Positions 49,038 to 59,397 of a stretch of 64,000 nt of DNA are shown in pieces. Below the pieces are notes generated by a model. That model was not told the DNA's origin, did not search any database, and saw nothing but the letters and a program-made list of their open reading frames with translations. The stretch's first letter is position 1; each line of letters begins with the position of its first letter. Both the position numbers and the translations under genes were made by a program. This DNA is from Sarcomyxa edulis (lineage: Eukaryota; Basidiomycota; Agaricomycetes; Agaricales; Mycenaceae). The DNA is taken from the NCBI GenBank assembly GCA_009761415.1, contig QUOL01000016.1:62001-126000 (forward strand), given 5' to 3'.

Positions 49038-49356
49038 TATTGCACCGACGGACATTGTTGTCATACACGCATAGCAATTTGTAGTTCTAGTTTTCCAAAG
49101 CCAGACCCGTTAATCGTCTTTCAATCTCAAATTGAGCGACTCTGAAACCTTCTGAAACTTTATCGATATCAAGCTGCAGGGCGGCCAAGGCCGGCCGAAG
49201 TTAGCCATGCTTGGCAAGACAGGCCGTCTCCTAAAGATTCTCAAGTTTGAGAGTTTGCAAGTTCCGGTAGCAGCCTTGAGGTCTGTGTAGCATGCTCAAC
49301 GTTAAAGACACCAAATCTCGCAATTCTACCCTCTCTGCTCCCCGTCTTTGACTGGT
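49038..49356. other. Spacer between the kinase copies
   Basis: 319 bp holding the copy 1 3' end and the copy 2 promoter. The GC-rich palindromic GGCCAAGGCCGGCC lies at about 49183. No gene is seen. Confidence 0.4.
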
Positions 49357-52300
49357 ATGGATTCTCCGGATAACTCTTGGAAAAAATCGAAGGAGCAATC
49401 AACCGACTCGGAGGCACTCGCGTCTGGCAGTCGCCGCTGCTTCAGAGATGGTGACACTGTGGAAGCCGACTTGTCCAAGATGTCCTCTAGTGCCACTCCA
49501 ATAGGCCTCCTACCTCTTCCAGTACTCCAGAGCTCCACTCCTCATCGCAGTAGGAGTAGAACATCTGTCTTTCCCATCAGCACCCTTTTACAGTCCTGGT
49601 CCTATGCCAAAAAGCGTCTCGGAACAACGGCACCACCATCGGAGAGTTCTATCGTCCAAGACAATTCTGACAGCAACGATGTGCAGCGTAAACCAGAGTG
49701 GGGGGTAGATGATGACGACGAAGTCGATGAGACAATTGTCGATAGGTCTTGGTCACAGCAGAGCTCCGGGTCACTTACAGATCCAGAGAGCCATAGCATC
49801 CCCCCGATTCTCGGAATGCAAGACAACAACAGCTTCGATGATAAGCACTGCGGGTTCTGGGCCTCGTGTGCGTTACTTGCCATCCTCCGGTGGAAACTCT
49901 GGCCCGGCATCATGGCCTTCTTCAGTTCACAGTTCCCTGACAAAAAAGCAGAGGCTCAATATCAGCAAGAAAATTGGTTCCTCAAAAAGGTACGATCGCA
50001 TCCAGTCTACAGTGCTTAACGCTGACTTTTTTCTCAAAGCCACTCGCGATGTGGGCGTCTGTTTTTCTGATTGCTAATTGGGTTCTCGGTTGTGTTTTCA
50101 TTCCTAGTCCAGTGGTGCTCATGGATCAAATATTTTACTATGGGGTACTTTCACAGATCTTCCCTATATCTGCTCCCGCTCACACATTCTTTAGATTGCG
50201 TGCTTTTTGACAATGCCCATCGTCTTGATGTGTGCTTTTGACTTACCTCGGGATCGTCCACATTTTTATCAAGTGTTTCTTCTCGTTTCTACGTGGTCTT
50301 GGTGGGTCATCGTATCTGTCCCTCACAATCAGCAACTAATACATTACCCGTGTCGCCAAGGTCGTTTTATCAGGTCCTTTTCATGTTAGTACCCACGCTC
50401 ATATTTCTTAATAATCTTCTATAACCACAAGACCCCTCTATCACCTCACAGATATCTCTGCGGCTTTTATAGCAGTAAAAGCCGCCATTTCACGTGCGGG
50501 ACCAAGGACTTTCTGTCTACCTTCTACTACACTTCGGCTCTACAAGCAATCGCTCTCTTTGGGTTGAATTTGAAACGGTTCCCAGCTGCAATTGGGGCCG
50601 TCACCTTCGTGATATAGTCAGTGCTATATCATCACTTACACTGAAGGTCTCGATTTGAAAATGTTTCCAGTTCTTCATGTCTCATTATCCCCGAGCGCGT
50701 CAGCTGGACCAGAAGTGAGCGGTCTTCCTACCGCCATGTGTTGACACCTGTCGCTAAACTTATTTCTAGACACCATCAATTTTATCATTTATCAGGCCGT
50801 ACTCCTTTACATGCACTATCAACGAGAGAACGTAAGCATACTAGATTAATACAGTTCACCATCCTCCATCTCTACAAGATCTCTGATCATTTGCATGTTT
50901 CCCGCAGTCGAATCGACGGCTTTATACCCTTCGAGCTCAGCTTAAAATACAGTTCAAGGCTACACAGAGAGCTCAGGTCAACGAGCGCACAGCTGCCGAC
51001 TCAAAGCGCCGCTTGACTTCGTGCGTTACAAGTCCGATTAATTCGGTCGCACACTCTGACCCAATCTCTGCTACTGAATATTTGCTATCGGCAGTTATGT
51101 TTTCCACGAAGTTCGGATTCCTCTCAACACCGCTATGTTGGCTGTCCAGAATATGGAGGCCTCGGGAAAAATCGAAGAGGTCGAGTTCAAAGCTTTGTCA
51201 GGGAGCCTCAGTATGATGTCAAAAGGTATGTATCGAAATTGATCCGAGACACTCTTACTGACGCAGAATCTAGTTCTCAATGACGTCTTGGACTTGTGAG
51301 CATCAGATAAAAGACGTCCTCATCCCATAAATCCTCATCTTTTCGTCCTTCTAGTAACCGAATGGACAGTGGTCGATTGGAGTTTTTACAACGAGTATAT
51401 TCTTTCTCCGCTCTCTTATGTGTATATCGCTGATATATCTCGTACAAAAGCCGTATGCGTTCCACCATGTAATGCGTTCTTTGTTCGTCCCATTGAAGCT
51501 CGCTACGAACGCGCGCCATCTGGATTTTGTCACGGACCTCGATGAAAATATTGACCGGGTTTGTCTATCTGTATCAGCTTTTTTCATTGTGCCGCTAATA
51601 TGTCTTGACTCTTCGTAGGTTGCCAGACGTGCAGCGTACGAAGCTATGGGTGAAAGCCCTGCCATGATTACTAAACATATGGAAGAACCATCGGAAGAAT
51701 CGACTCTGGGAACAGTCATTGGCGATGAGACTCGCTTAAGACAGATTGTCACTAATCTCGCAAGGTATTTCAGTCCATGTTTTGTGAAATATCCGGCCCA
51801 TGCTGATTTTCTGGAAGCAACGCTGTGAAGTTTACACCTGCGGGTGGCAAGCTCACCATCACCACGCGCTTGATCTCTCCACAAGTCGATCATATGTCTA
51901 CGCGTGGACAGGATCGTACACCTGGTTCAGAGGCGGGGGACTACTCTCTGTCCATGCATAACTTGAACTTCCATAATGCTCAGCATCAACCGCTAGAAAA
52001 GATCATAGTGCGCATTGAGGTGTCTGATACCGGTCAATATGTTCTACTCTTCATTCGCATCCTCCTCCTTATTTCTCTCGATGCAGGATGGGGCATCCGG
52101 TCCGAGGACATGAAGCAGAGTAAACTTTTCAGTGAGTTGTACTCAACCTTCAACATTGGCATGGAAACTGACGGCCCGTTTCACAGGTGCTTTCAATCAA
52201 ACTGAACAGGGCCGACAACAAGGTATATTTTGACCTCAATTCCTATCAGAATTGTCCTGATGTCCCTATTTCCTCTAACCAGGCGGGAAAGGAACAGGAC

Positions 52301-53628
52301 TTGGATTGGCCCTTGTACGCCATATCGTTGCCTTAAGTGGCGGTCGATTAGGTCTGAAAAGCAAAGTTGGAAAAGGCTCTACTTTCTGGGTCGAACTGCG
52401 TGAGTTAACTCACGTCAAGATATCCTCAAGTACTAACGTCCCTCCAGCCCTGGGTGTGGGACCCAAAATAATGATTTCGGCGGGTCCCCCTGCACCAGGA
52501 ACTGCCGGGCCAGTCTCCCCTCTTCTGACCGGAATTGTCCCGCATCCTGGTATCACGCCTTCAATAACTGCTGTGTCAATGACGACTGATGCTCCCATCC
52601 ACTGGGAACCTCCGTCTCCCAAGCCTATGCGATCACCCTCTGCACTTCATGGCCTCATGAACCAAGGTAAGTCCTATCGAGGCCTTTATTTGAGCATTAA
52701 CGATCTTCTTATGTGTTTGCGATAAGGTGGCAGCGTGGAGTTGGTACTCGCTGATCAATCAGAAAGCCCCCTACAATTGCCCACGGAATTTGAAGAAAGG
52801 CCACCACTAGAAGAAGAGACATCATCTGAAACTGTGAGACATGTTGGGAAAACGGCCCGTCCAACATACATCTCATTACCAAGCCCACGATCCTTCTCTC
52901 TCGATCTTGCCGCATCGGTTCCGTCATCAGCTTCTACTCTTGCGCATAGCACTTCTCCCCAAGAGACATCACCTGGAACATTCGAAGCCCCTTCAGGCCG
53001 CATTCTGGTTGTGGATGACGATGCATTGACTCGTACTCTGATGAAGCGCATGCTGACTCGAATGGGGCATGCCGTGGACACAGCTGAAAACGGAGAAATA
53101 GCTCTACAGATGATATTGGGCTCGACCCCTTCGTCCGTCCACTCTGGTCCTATCCTGGAACGATCGGAAATAATCAATCCCAAGGGTAAGTACGCGATCA
53201 TATTTCTCGATAACCAAATGCCGGTATTATCCGGTCCAGAGACTGTCGCGCGGTTGCGTGCGTTGGGCAGAGACGATTTTATCTGTGGTGTCACAGGTAC
53301 GAAAGCTATGCAACTTGAATTCTGCTAGACTGCTGACTCCGCGCTTGTAGGTAATGCTTTACTGACTGGTGAGTTTATCTCAGATTATCTGAGCATCAAA
53401 TCGCGCTGACGTGCTATAGATCAAAACGAATATCTTGCTGCTGGTGTTAATCAGTGCGTTCCGTCATTGAATCTATTCATGTAATCGTGTTTGACAAGTT
53501 ATCTCACTTATGCCAGTGTCCTGACAAAACCGGTCATGGAGCGAAGTCTTAAGGCCATGCTGGCCCTCGCAGACGAACAAGTCAAGACTGAATTACCGGC
53601 TATCCAAGACACCTCTCAGCCCGGCTAG
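49357..53628 (+). CDS. Hybrid histidine kinase, copy 2
   Basis: Tandem paralogue of 45055-49037 with the same order: a disordered N-terminus ending QYQQENWFLKK (exon 49357-49989), about six transmembrane helices (PLAMWASVFLIANWVLG onward), then HisKA, HATPase_c and receiver domains. After splicing the H-box reads SYVFHEVRIPLNTAMLAVQN, intact with the phospho-accepting His. HATPase motifs are NAVKFTPAGGKLTITTRL, IRSEDMKQSKLF and GTGLGLALVRHIV. The receiver has VVDDDALTRTLMKRMLTRM, FLDNQMPVLSG, VTGNALL and LTKPVMER. It is expected to autophosphorylate on His and relay to Asp and then to a Ypd1-type protein; the signal is unknown. The start is the first ATG (MDSPDNSW); the upstream TTG is not used. 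Confidence 0.85.
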
Positions 53629-54164
53629 CATCAGCTTTCTCTTGGGCAGAGTGTATATATATTCCCCTCTTCTAGCGAGAGCTACAAGGCATTCGCATAG
53701 TCGAAGAAATGCTTCTTATTATCTAGAGAGCTAACAAATAATGGGCCTGTTCCCATTGGCGAGTGGCGACAATCACCCCCATCGAGGCCAAGGAAAGCCT
53801 CGCATATCTCCCAAGTGCTGACGGATATGTGGAGGGCACTACAGAAATTCCTATAATCACCCTAATAGTCGTATATAGATGCTCTTTTCATATGCATGCA
53901 ACCTTCAACTAAAACCTAGAGGATGCTGATGCGATTCATGTGATGGACTCTGTCTTCAACACGACCATACAAGGACCCATATCCAGACGCGTAGATGACT
54001 CTTATAAGAACGCCAAGGAAGGACTTGGGGAACTTAACGAAGAATACGGCACGGCACGGTGTGTCGAAGGGATTAACTGAGAAGGCAGTAGCGGTATATT
54101 GAATCAAACTGAAGCCTCCGAGGAGAAATCGAGTACTCTGTCTACGCTAAATACGTGAGGTTGA
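53629..54164. other. Convergent intergenic
   Basis: No gene is supportable. A 64-codon minus-strand frame at 53916-54107 has no family resemblance. Confidence 0.4.
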
Positions 54165-54650
54165 TCAAGCCGTGAAAGCTGGAGGCAAGGTCGTCATTTT
54201 CACGGCTTCCTGCAAACTTTCAGTCCACAGCCTCTTCTGTATCTCTTTTCCAGTAGGCGACACGATGAATTTGTAAACCCTACAGAACGCGTATCAATAA
54301 CGTATCACTTCCGACTTGGGAAAACAGGTGTGTTGGTGAAAATAGAGACTCACTCCTCAATGGTCTTATCCTGGAGAAATCGACCGTGCGATTCAGGTCC
54401 AGCGACTGCGACTGCGTTCACTACACACCACGTACCCTTCTCAGGCGTCCGAACCGTCACATGTGTGAACAGGTTCCGTAGAACGCGAATGTAAAGCGGG
54501 GCATCGCCTCCGAGCGCGGTCTGGACAACCCCGGGATCAAGCATGTTGATGCAGATCTTGTCCTTGTCAAACTTGGGAGCGAGGGTGTACATGAACATGG
54601 CGCAAAGACACTTGGTGTCCGATTGAGACTGAGCGCTGAGCAGTGAGGCG
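54165..54650 (-). pseudogene. Truncated short-chain dehydrogenase (C-terminal part only)
   Basis: The frame reads KCLCAMFMYTLAPKFDKDKI, then INMLDPGVVQT, TPEKGTWCVVNAVAVAGPES and HGRFLQDKTIEE. One intron (54289-54350 area) joins to VYKFIVSPTGKEIQKRLWTE and a stop at 54167-54165. This is the C-terminal third of a fungal SDR of the retinol-dehydrogenase-like type. The Rossmann-fold start (TGxxxGxG) and the catalytic YxxxK are absent; upstream sequence runs straight into the uL5 promoter. It is a remnant, probably non-functional. Confidence 0.75.
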
Positions 54651-54939
54651 TGCTCAATGTCAGCCGACTACCCAGCGGCAAAAGACTCCTCGCTGGCAAA
54701 AAATCCGGATCCAAGTTACCAAAAAAACCAGCGTATTTTCGACGCGGAGGGCCGGAAGTAAATGATAGAATTGAAGAGGAGAATCGACGAAGGCTGGGTC
54801 TAAGTCTGGCGTGGGAATGGCATTTCCAAACGCAGTTTCCAGTCCTGTATAGTTACACCTCGGCATCTTCCGTAAATCAGCCAATTCTTCAAGCCCTTGC
54901 CGCCGTTCGCGACAACCGACAGAAACGCCCCTCGGCGAA

Positions 54940-55642
54940 ATGGTATGTTGATTTTACTGGCAATCTATACTGAAATGCTGACCTATGGATGCAGGCCGAC
55001 CAAAAAACCGCCCCCACCAACCACATGAAGGAGCCTCGCATCGAGAAACTCGTCATCAGTAAGTTCGCCTCTTGAATCTCATCCGAACGCATATCCTAAC
55101 GTCAACCGTTCAAGACATCTCCGTTGGTGAATCCGGCGATCGTTTGACCCGAGCCTCGAAGGTCCTGGAACAACTCACCGGACAAACACCCGTCACCTCA
55201 AAAGCCCGTTACACCGTCCGTACTTTCGGTATCCGTCGTAACGAGAAAATCGCCGTACACGTCACCATCCGTGGACCCAAGGCTGAGGAGATTCTGGAGC
55301 GTGGGTTGAAAGTGAAGGAATACGAGCTGAGACGCAGAAACTTCTCGGAGACCGGAAACTTCGGGTTCGGAATCCAGGAGCACATTGATTTGGGAGCACG
55401 GTATGACCCTGGTATTGGTATCTTTGGTATGGATTTCTACGTTGTGATGGGACGACCAGGCGCACGGGTAGCCAAGCGGCGGCAGCAGAAGGCGAGAATT
55501 GGATTCTCGCACCGTATCAAGAAGGACGATACCATGGCTTGGTTCAAACAGCGATTCGACGGTATCATTCTTGTGAGTAGCTGTGCCTCTTCCCATCCTC
55601 TGTTTTGTGTGACTTACGATATTTCCCACTATTCAGAAATAG
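54940..55642 (+). CDS. RPL11: 60S ribosomal protein L11 (uL5)
   Basis: Four exons (54940-54942, 54995-55058, 55115-55572, 55637-55642) encode 176 residues. The first exon is only the ATG and the last only the final Lys plus stop. The sequence includes [16 protein letters not shown] (here [12 protein letters not shown]), [60 protein letters not shown] and [12 protein letters not shown], all highly conserved. It binds 5S rRNA with uL18 in the central protuberance of the large subunit. The introns right after the start codon and before the stop are typical of ribosomal protein genes and probably help expression. Confidence 0.95.
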
Positions 55643-56173
55643 AGGGGTTCGTCTTTGTCGTTGTCTATGCTCCTTATTCACTCTGATATGTATTTCGCTC
55701 TCGGGACATGCAGACATATGATCGCTCTTCATCCACTGAAACCTGGGGCAATTCATGCCATACAATTGCATCGTCTCCAGCGATATACAATGAACTATTC
55801 ACCAAACACACAACGTTCTCGCCAAGTGTAGGGTATCCGGTATGGCTGAGCACGGATCTCGCCATCGCAGCACCGGCGGCTGTGCGATTAGATATGTCTT
55901 TTCCATTGTTCTTTCACCTCACGTATTCCATGCATTCCACACGAGGCTGGCTCATATAGTCTTTTGGACAGTCGTTTTCGATTCTTCCTTCTTCCCACTT
56001 CTCACTATTCTTGTATCTACTTGTCTACTCCCGAATCCATCCCATTTTCCATTCTTAGCTTTCGTGTCCCCTTCCGAACTCAACAAGCAGCATTCACCCT
56101 ACACAAGATATCCTACAACCCTTAGCCGTATCTGGCATGTATCTCACTTGTAACACAATGTACTGATATCATC
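55643..56173. other. Convergent intergenic between uL5 and PGM-like gene
   Basis: Pyrimidine-rich plus strand, probably the uL5 3' untranslated region. No gene is seen. Confidence 0.45.
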
Positions 56174-57115
56174 TCATGATTTGTCTACGAAATTGCAGGA
56201 ACAGAGCGCAGACGCACCTCCAGTGGGTAAAGCATATCGTTGTCTTCCCGCAGTCGTCAAAAACCCGTTGATGATACCCCCATGCGCTGTAATGGAAATA
56301 ACTTTTGTCCATGAAAATAAGCAGAGGACAGTGACGGAAGACAACACAAATGTTACATGTCTCTGCGTCTTCTTGGAAGATACGGTCGAGTACCGCCCGA
56401 GCGCGTTCCGCTACGTGAGGTCTCGTTTCGCGTTCCTTTGTCCAAATCTTGTCTTCTTCGGTAAATCCGTCTTCGATCTCAAACCTCGGAAATGCATTCT
56501 GGAGGTGTCTTTCGTTTGTCGCAGGTATGTTCTCCATATTCTTCTCGGCAATTCTGACCGAGAACAACTTTTAGCGAATGGTGCATCCACGATGAGCAAG
56601 ACGCACACACCTCGACAAGCACTGTCTTCCTGTTCTCATCCGTGAGGATACCGTCGAAAGTCATCTGGCCCGTTCGTGGAGCGCGCGTCAAAGCACTACA
56701 ATATAGTTTCTCCGGGAGAGGGATCCCGGACTCCAGCTCTGACTCCCATGCATCTTGAGCAGCACGAGTTTGAGATTCACCTAGAGCTGTGAGTTCTGGA
56801 TCGGCTGTAAACCGGACACGACTGGATGTTGGCCGATGCGTCGAAGGAGACGAGGGTTTGGACACGCACGGCCCCAGGTAATCTCCTCGTCTCCGTTCAA
56901 TTCAGCCCAGTAACTGAGAACGACGCACACATTATTGATACGGGAAGATAGAGACATGCAATGACATGGCTCACTTGTCCCAAGCCAAAGTGCCGTATTT
57001 GGCTTCTCCGACATTGTCTGAGTCGTTGCCGTCAAAATCATGAGGATTTCTTTTCGAGAAGCTGGAAGCTCACGGAAGCCCTCCCCATGCCTTCCGAAGA
57101 ACAATACCTTGTAGT
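56174..57115 (-). pseudogene. Phosphoglycerate-mutase-like histidine phosphatase with a frame break
   Basis: The exons read YYKVLFFGRHGEGF, then HNVGEAKYGTLAWD, NYWAELNGDEEITWGPDPEL, TALGESQTRAAQDAWESELE, ALTRAPRTGQMTFDGILTDE, ENCREEYGEHTCDKR, and then in another frame LQNAFPRFEIEDGFTEEDKI and HGGIINGFLTTAGRQRYALP. The catalytic RHG, the TALG motif and the second His (HGG) are all visible, so this is the fungal PGAM-like phosphatase family. Between CDKRKT and LQNAF (about 56485-56500) the frame shifts with no intron signals, and the direct reading ends at a stop after ECISEV. A conserved N-terminus upstream of YYKV was not found. It is either a recent pseudogene or a sequence error; the substrate is unknown. 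Confidence 0.7.
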
Positions 57116-57380
57116 AAGTAGGTCGCTGCCAAAGGGTTGCTGGTGAAACGGAGAAAGAGTCATTTCCGGATTAGGACTTGACACTTGTTGAGAGCTGGCT
57201 ATCACCGACCCTCGTCCTGCACGGCGACTGCCAACTGCGACCGACTGACAGATTGACACCGTGAGTCAGGATTTGCACCCTGCAGGTCCCGGATCATACA
57301 GGTCGTCGGAAACTGCTCGGAAATCATGTCTATATAACACAACTTCCTGCGGGGTCGGTCTCGACCCCACGAAACACACC

Positions 57381-59171
57381 ATGCCGGTCACACTCGACTT
57401 TGGCTCGTTCAATATTGGCTCAGGCCTCCTTGAAATCAGCGCACTCACGACCTTGATAGGCTCCGCTACTGGTGAAGCTCTGATCCTTGGGAACAGAGGG
57501 GCTGCTGGATTGGCTTGGGCCTCAATGAGTGCCTTTGGTTCCCTTTCCATCGTCAAAGGATGTGTCTCGGGAGCAAGCTCGGGCTGGATACGTGAATTCC
57601 TACTGGTACGCAGTAAATGGTCAGACATGGCGGTTGGAATGCAATTGCATCTATCGTGGAATTCTCGTCTGACGAGACGAAGTGACGAAGAGGCTGTAGG
57701 GATTATCTGCCATTCAGTCGTAGCTGTGAGTTTTACACCTGATTGGTTCAGCCATCATTTAGAAGTGACCCATGTATGTGCCCAGGACGAGAATAATAAA
57801 ACAAATAAAGCTTCCATTTATAAAAACCCACCTGCATGGAGAGGAGTGTACGCGTTCGACTATTCCACTTCCAACACGCTCCAAGGTGCTCCTGCAAGTA
57901 ATTCGGGCAACCCTCTGCGAATTTTCACATATGGAAATTATCCATTCGTACGAAACCTCGATAACAGGTTTCAAACGATATCCCTACTCTTGTCCTCCGT
58001 AAAGCTCATCGAATTTTACGTGATTTGGACAAGCGGCAACCGTTTGGTCGCCTACATGTCCGTCATTCCATGGACATATTTCGTCGTCGTAGCCACCTGC
58101 CTACATCTGCATACATTATCGTATGGTCAATTCGCGGAATACCCTGGTACGGTAGATATCCTTGCAGGTCAATTGCCTACCACGAAGAAAGAGGGAGGGA
58201 GCAGAAAGGTCGTGTTAGGTGCAGCAGAGAATCTTCGACACTCGGTTTGGTGGCGGATCTCATGGGCTATAGGAGCTGTCGTTTCTACTGCTTCCCTCCT
58301 ACTGACATATATCATACTAGGATCGGCTGAAGACAAAACAGTTGGGTATATCTGGGCTGCGTTCCAAGCGCTGTGGCTGGCGTCCAGACTACTCTTTTAC
58401 TATTTCGCCGATCCAGCCGACACTATGGCTCATCGCATGCTGGTGGATCGGCCTTGGGAAACTACCCCGCTTGCTATGAAGAATAGAGTGCTTGACCTCG
58501 TGCTGGGACTATCGAGGTTTCAAGCTCACGTACACCCTCGAGGCCTTCCCTCCTATGAGGAGGAAATGATCTCCTCCCGCCAATTGTCAGCTCTCCTGAT
58601 CGGCCAGACTCTACTCCAATATTACCCTTTGGGTGACAAAATTCGTACAAATCTATCCGGCGTTCAAGTAACTGTTGTCGCTGTCATCGGCGACGTTGTA
58701 CTCTCCTCCGCTGCTTGGACTCTCGGTTCTAAGCTCAGCAGTATGGATCTCTACGATAGCTGCATCGTCGTCTTCAAAATCACTTCCGAATCGTCGCTAG
58801 GCCCGGGGACGCCCACATCGACAACCATTGCTGTCCCGTCTGCGCGTGTCCTATCCGGGAAACCGCTCCTAAAGTACGACGTAGAGACCAGCGTCGCACC
58901 CATGTTTGTGCCTAAAGGGTCCTCGAATGCAGGCGTCGGCCTCGTATGGTGGTACTGGGTCCCGTGTGCTCCGGGTGTCTGGCTACAACTTTGTAGCGAA
59001 GACCTGAAATTTCTCGGGCAGAGAAAGGGGAATATCCTCACGGATGAAGACTTAACGAAGAGGTTGGCTGCTGGGGATTTAAGTATCAGTCTCAGTCATG
59101 CGGATAAGGTAGAGGAGATTGTGGATCACTCTAGAAGAGGAGGGGATATGTTTATGTCGTTTTTCCGGTGA
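57381..59171 (+). CDS. Intronless multi-pass membrane protein, unknown function
   Basis: A 596-residue uninterrupted frame from ATG 57381 (MPVTLDFGSFNIGSGLLEIS). The first 60 residues are hydrophobic and Gly/Ala-rich (TTLIGSATGEALILGNRGAA). At least four further hydrophobic segments follow: LVAYMSVIPWTYFVVVATCL, ISWAIGAVVSTASLLLTYII, AAFQALWLASRLLFYYF, and a stretch around VQVTVVAVIGDVVLSSAAWT. I recognise the layout from agaricomycete hypothetical membrane proteins but know no function. The lack of introns in an intron-rich neighbourhood is notable and could reflect retroposition. Codons look native. Confidence 0.75.
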   Translation: MPVTLDFGSFNIGSGLLEISALTTLIGSATGEALILGNRGAAGLAWASMSAFGSLSIVKGCVSGASSGWIREFLLVRSKWSDMAVGMQLHLSWNSRLTRRSDEEAVGIICHSVVAVSFTPDWFSHHLEVTHVCAQDENNKTNKASIYKNPPAWRGVYAFDYSTSNTLQGAPASNSGNPLRIFTYGNYPFVRNLDNRFQTISLLLSSVKLIEFYVIWTSGNRLVAYMSVIPWTYFVVVATCLHLHTLSYGQFAEYPGTVDILAGQLPTTKKEGGSRKVVLGAAENLRHSVWWRISWAIGAVVSTASLLLTYIILGSAEDKTVGYIWAAFQALWLASRLLFYYFADPADTMAHRMLVDRPWETTPLAMKNRVLDLVLGLSRFQAHVHPRGLPSYEEEMISSRQLSALLIGQTLLQYYPLGDKIRTNLSGVQVTVVAVIGDVVLSSAAWTLGSKLSSMDLYDSCIVVFKITSESSLGPGTPTSTTIAVPSARVLSGKPLLKYDVETSVAPMFVPKGSSNAGVGLVWWYWVPCAPGVWLQLCSEDLKFLGQRKGNILTDEDLTKRLAAGDLSISLSHADKVEEIVDHSRRGGDMFMSFFR

Positions 59172-59397
59172 CACTCTTATAAGGTACTCTTCCCCTTGGA
59201 TTATCTACACTACATAGAGATTTTATGTATATACCCTTGGATCTTCTGACAATTCCTTCTCCGAATACTTTCGACTGGCAGCTTGATATTGTACTGTGAG
59301 ATTTATGGAGGGAGGGGCTGTCTATGAGAGTGCAAATAATGTGTGGTCGTTATGGCCAACATATGAAGACACGGTAAGTACACAATGGGACTCTACA

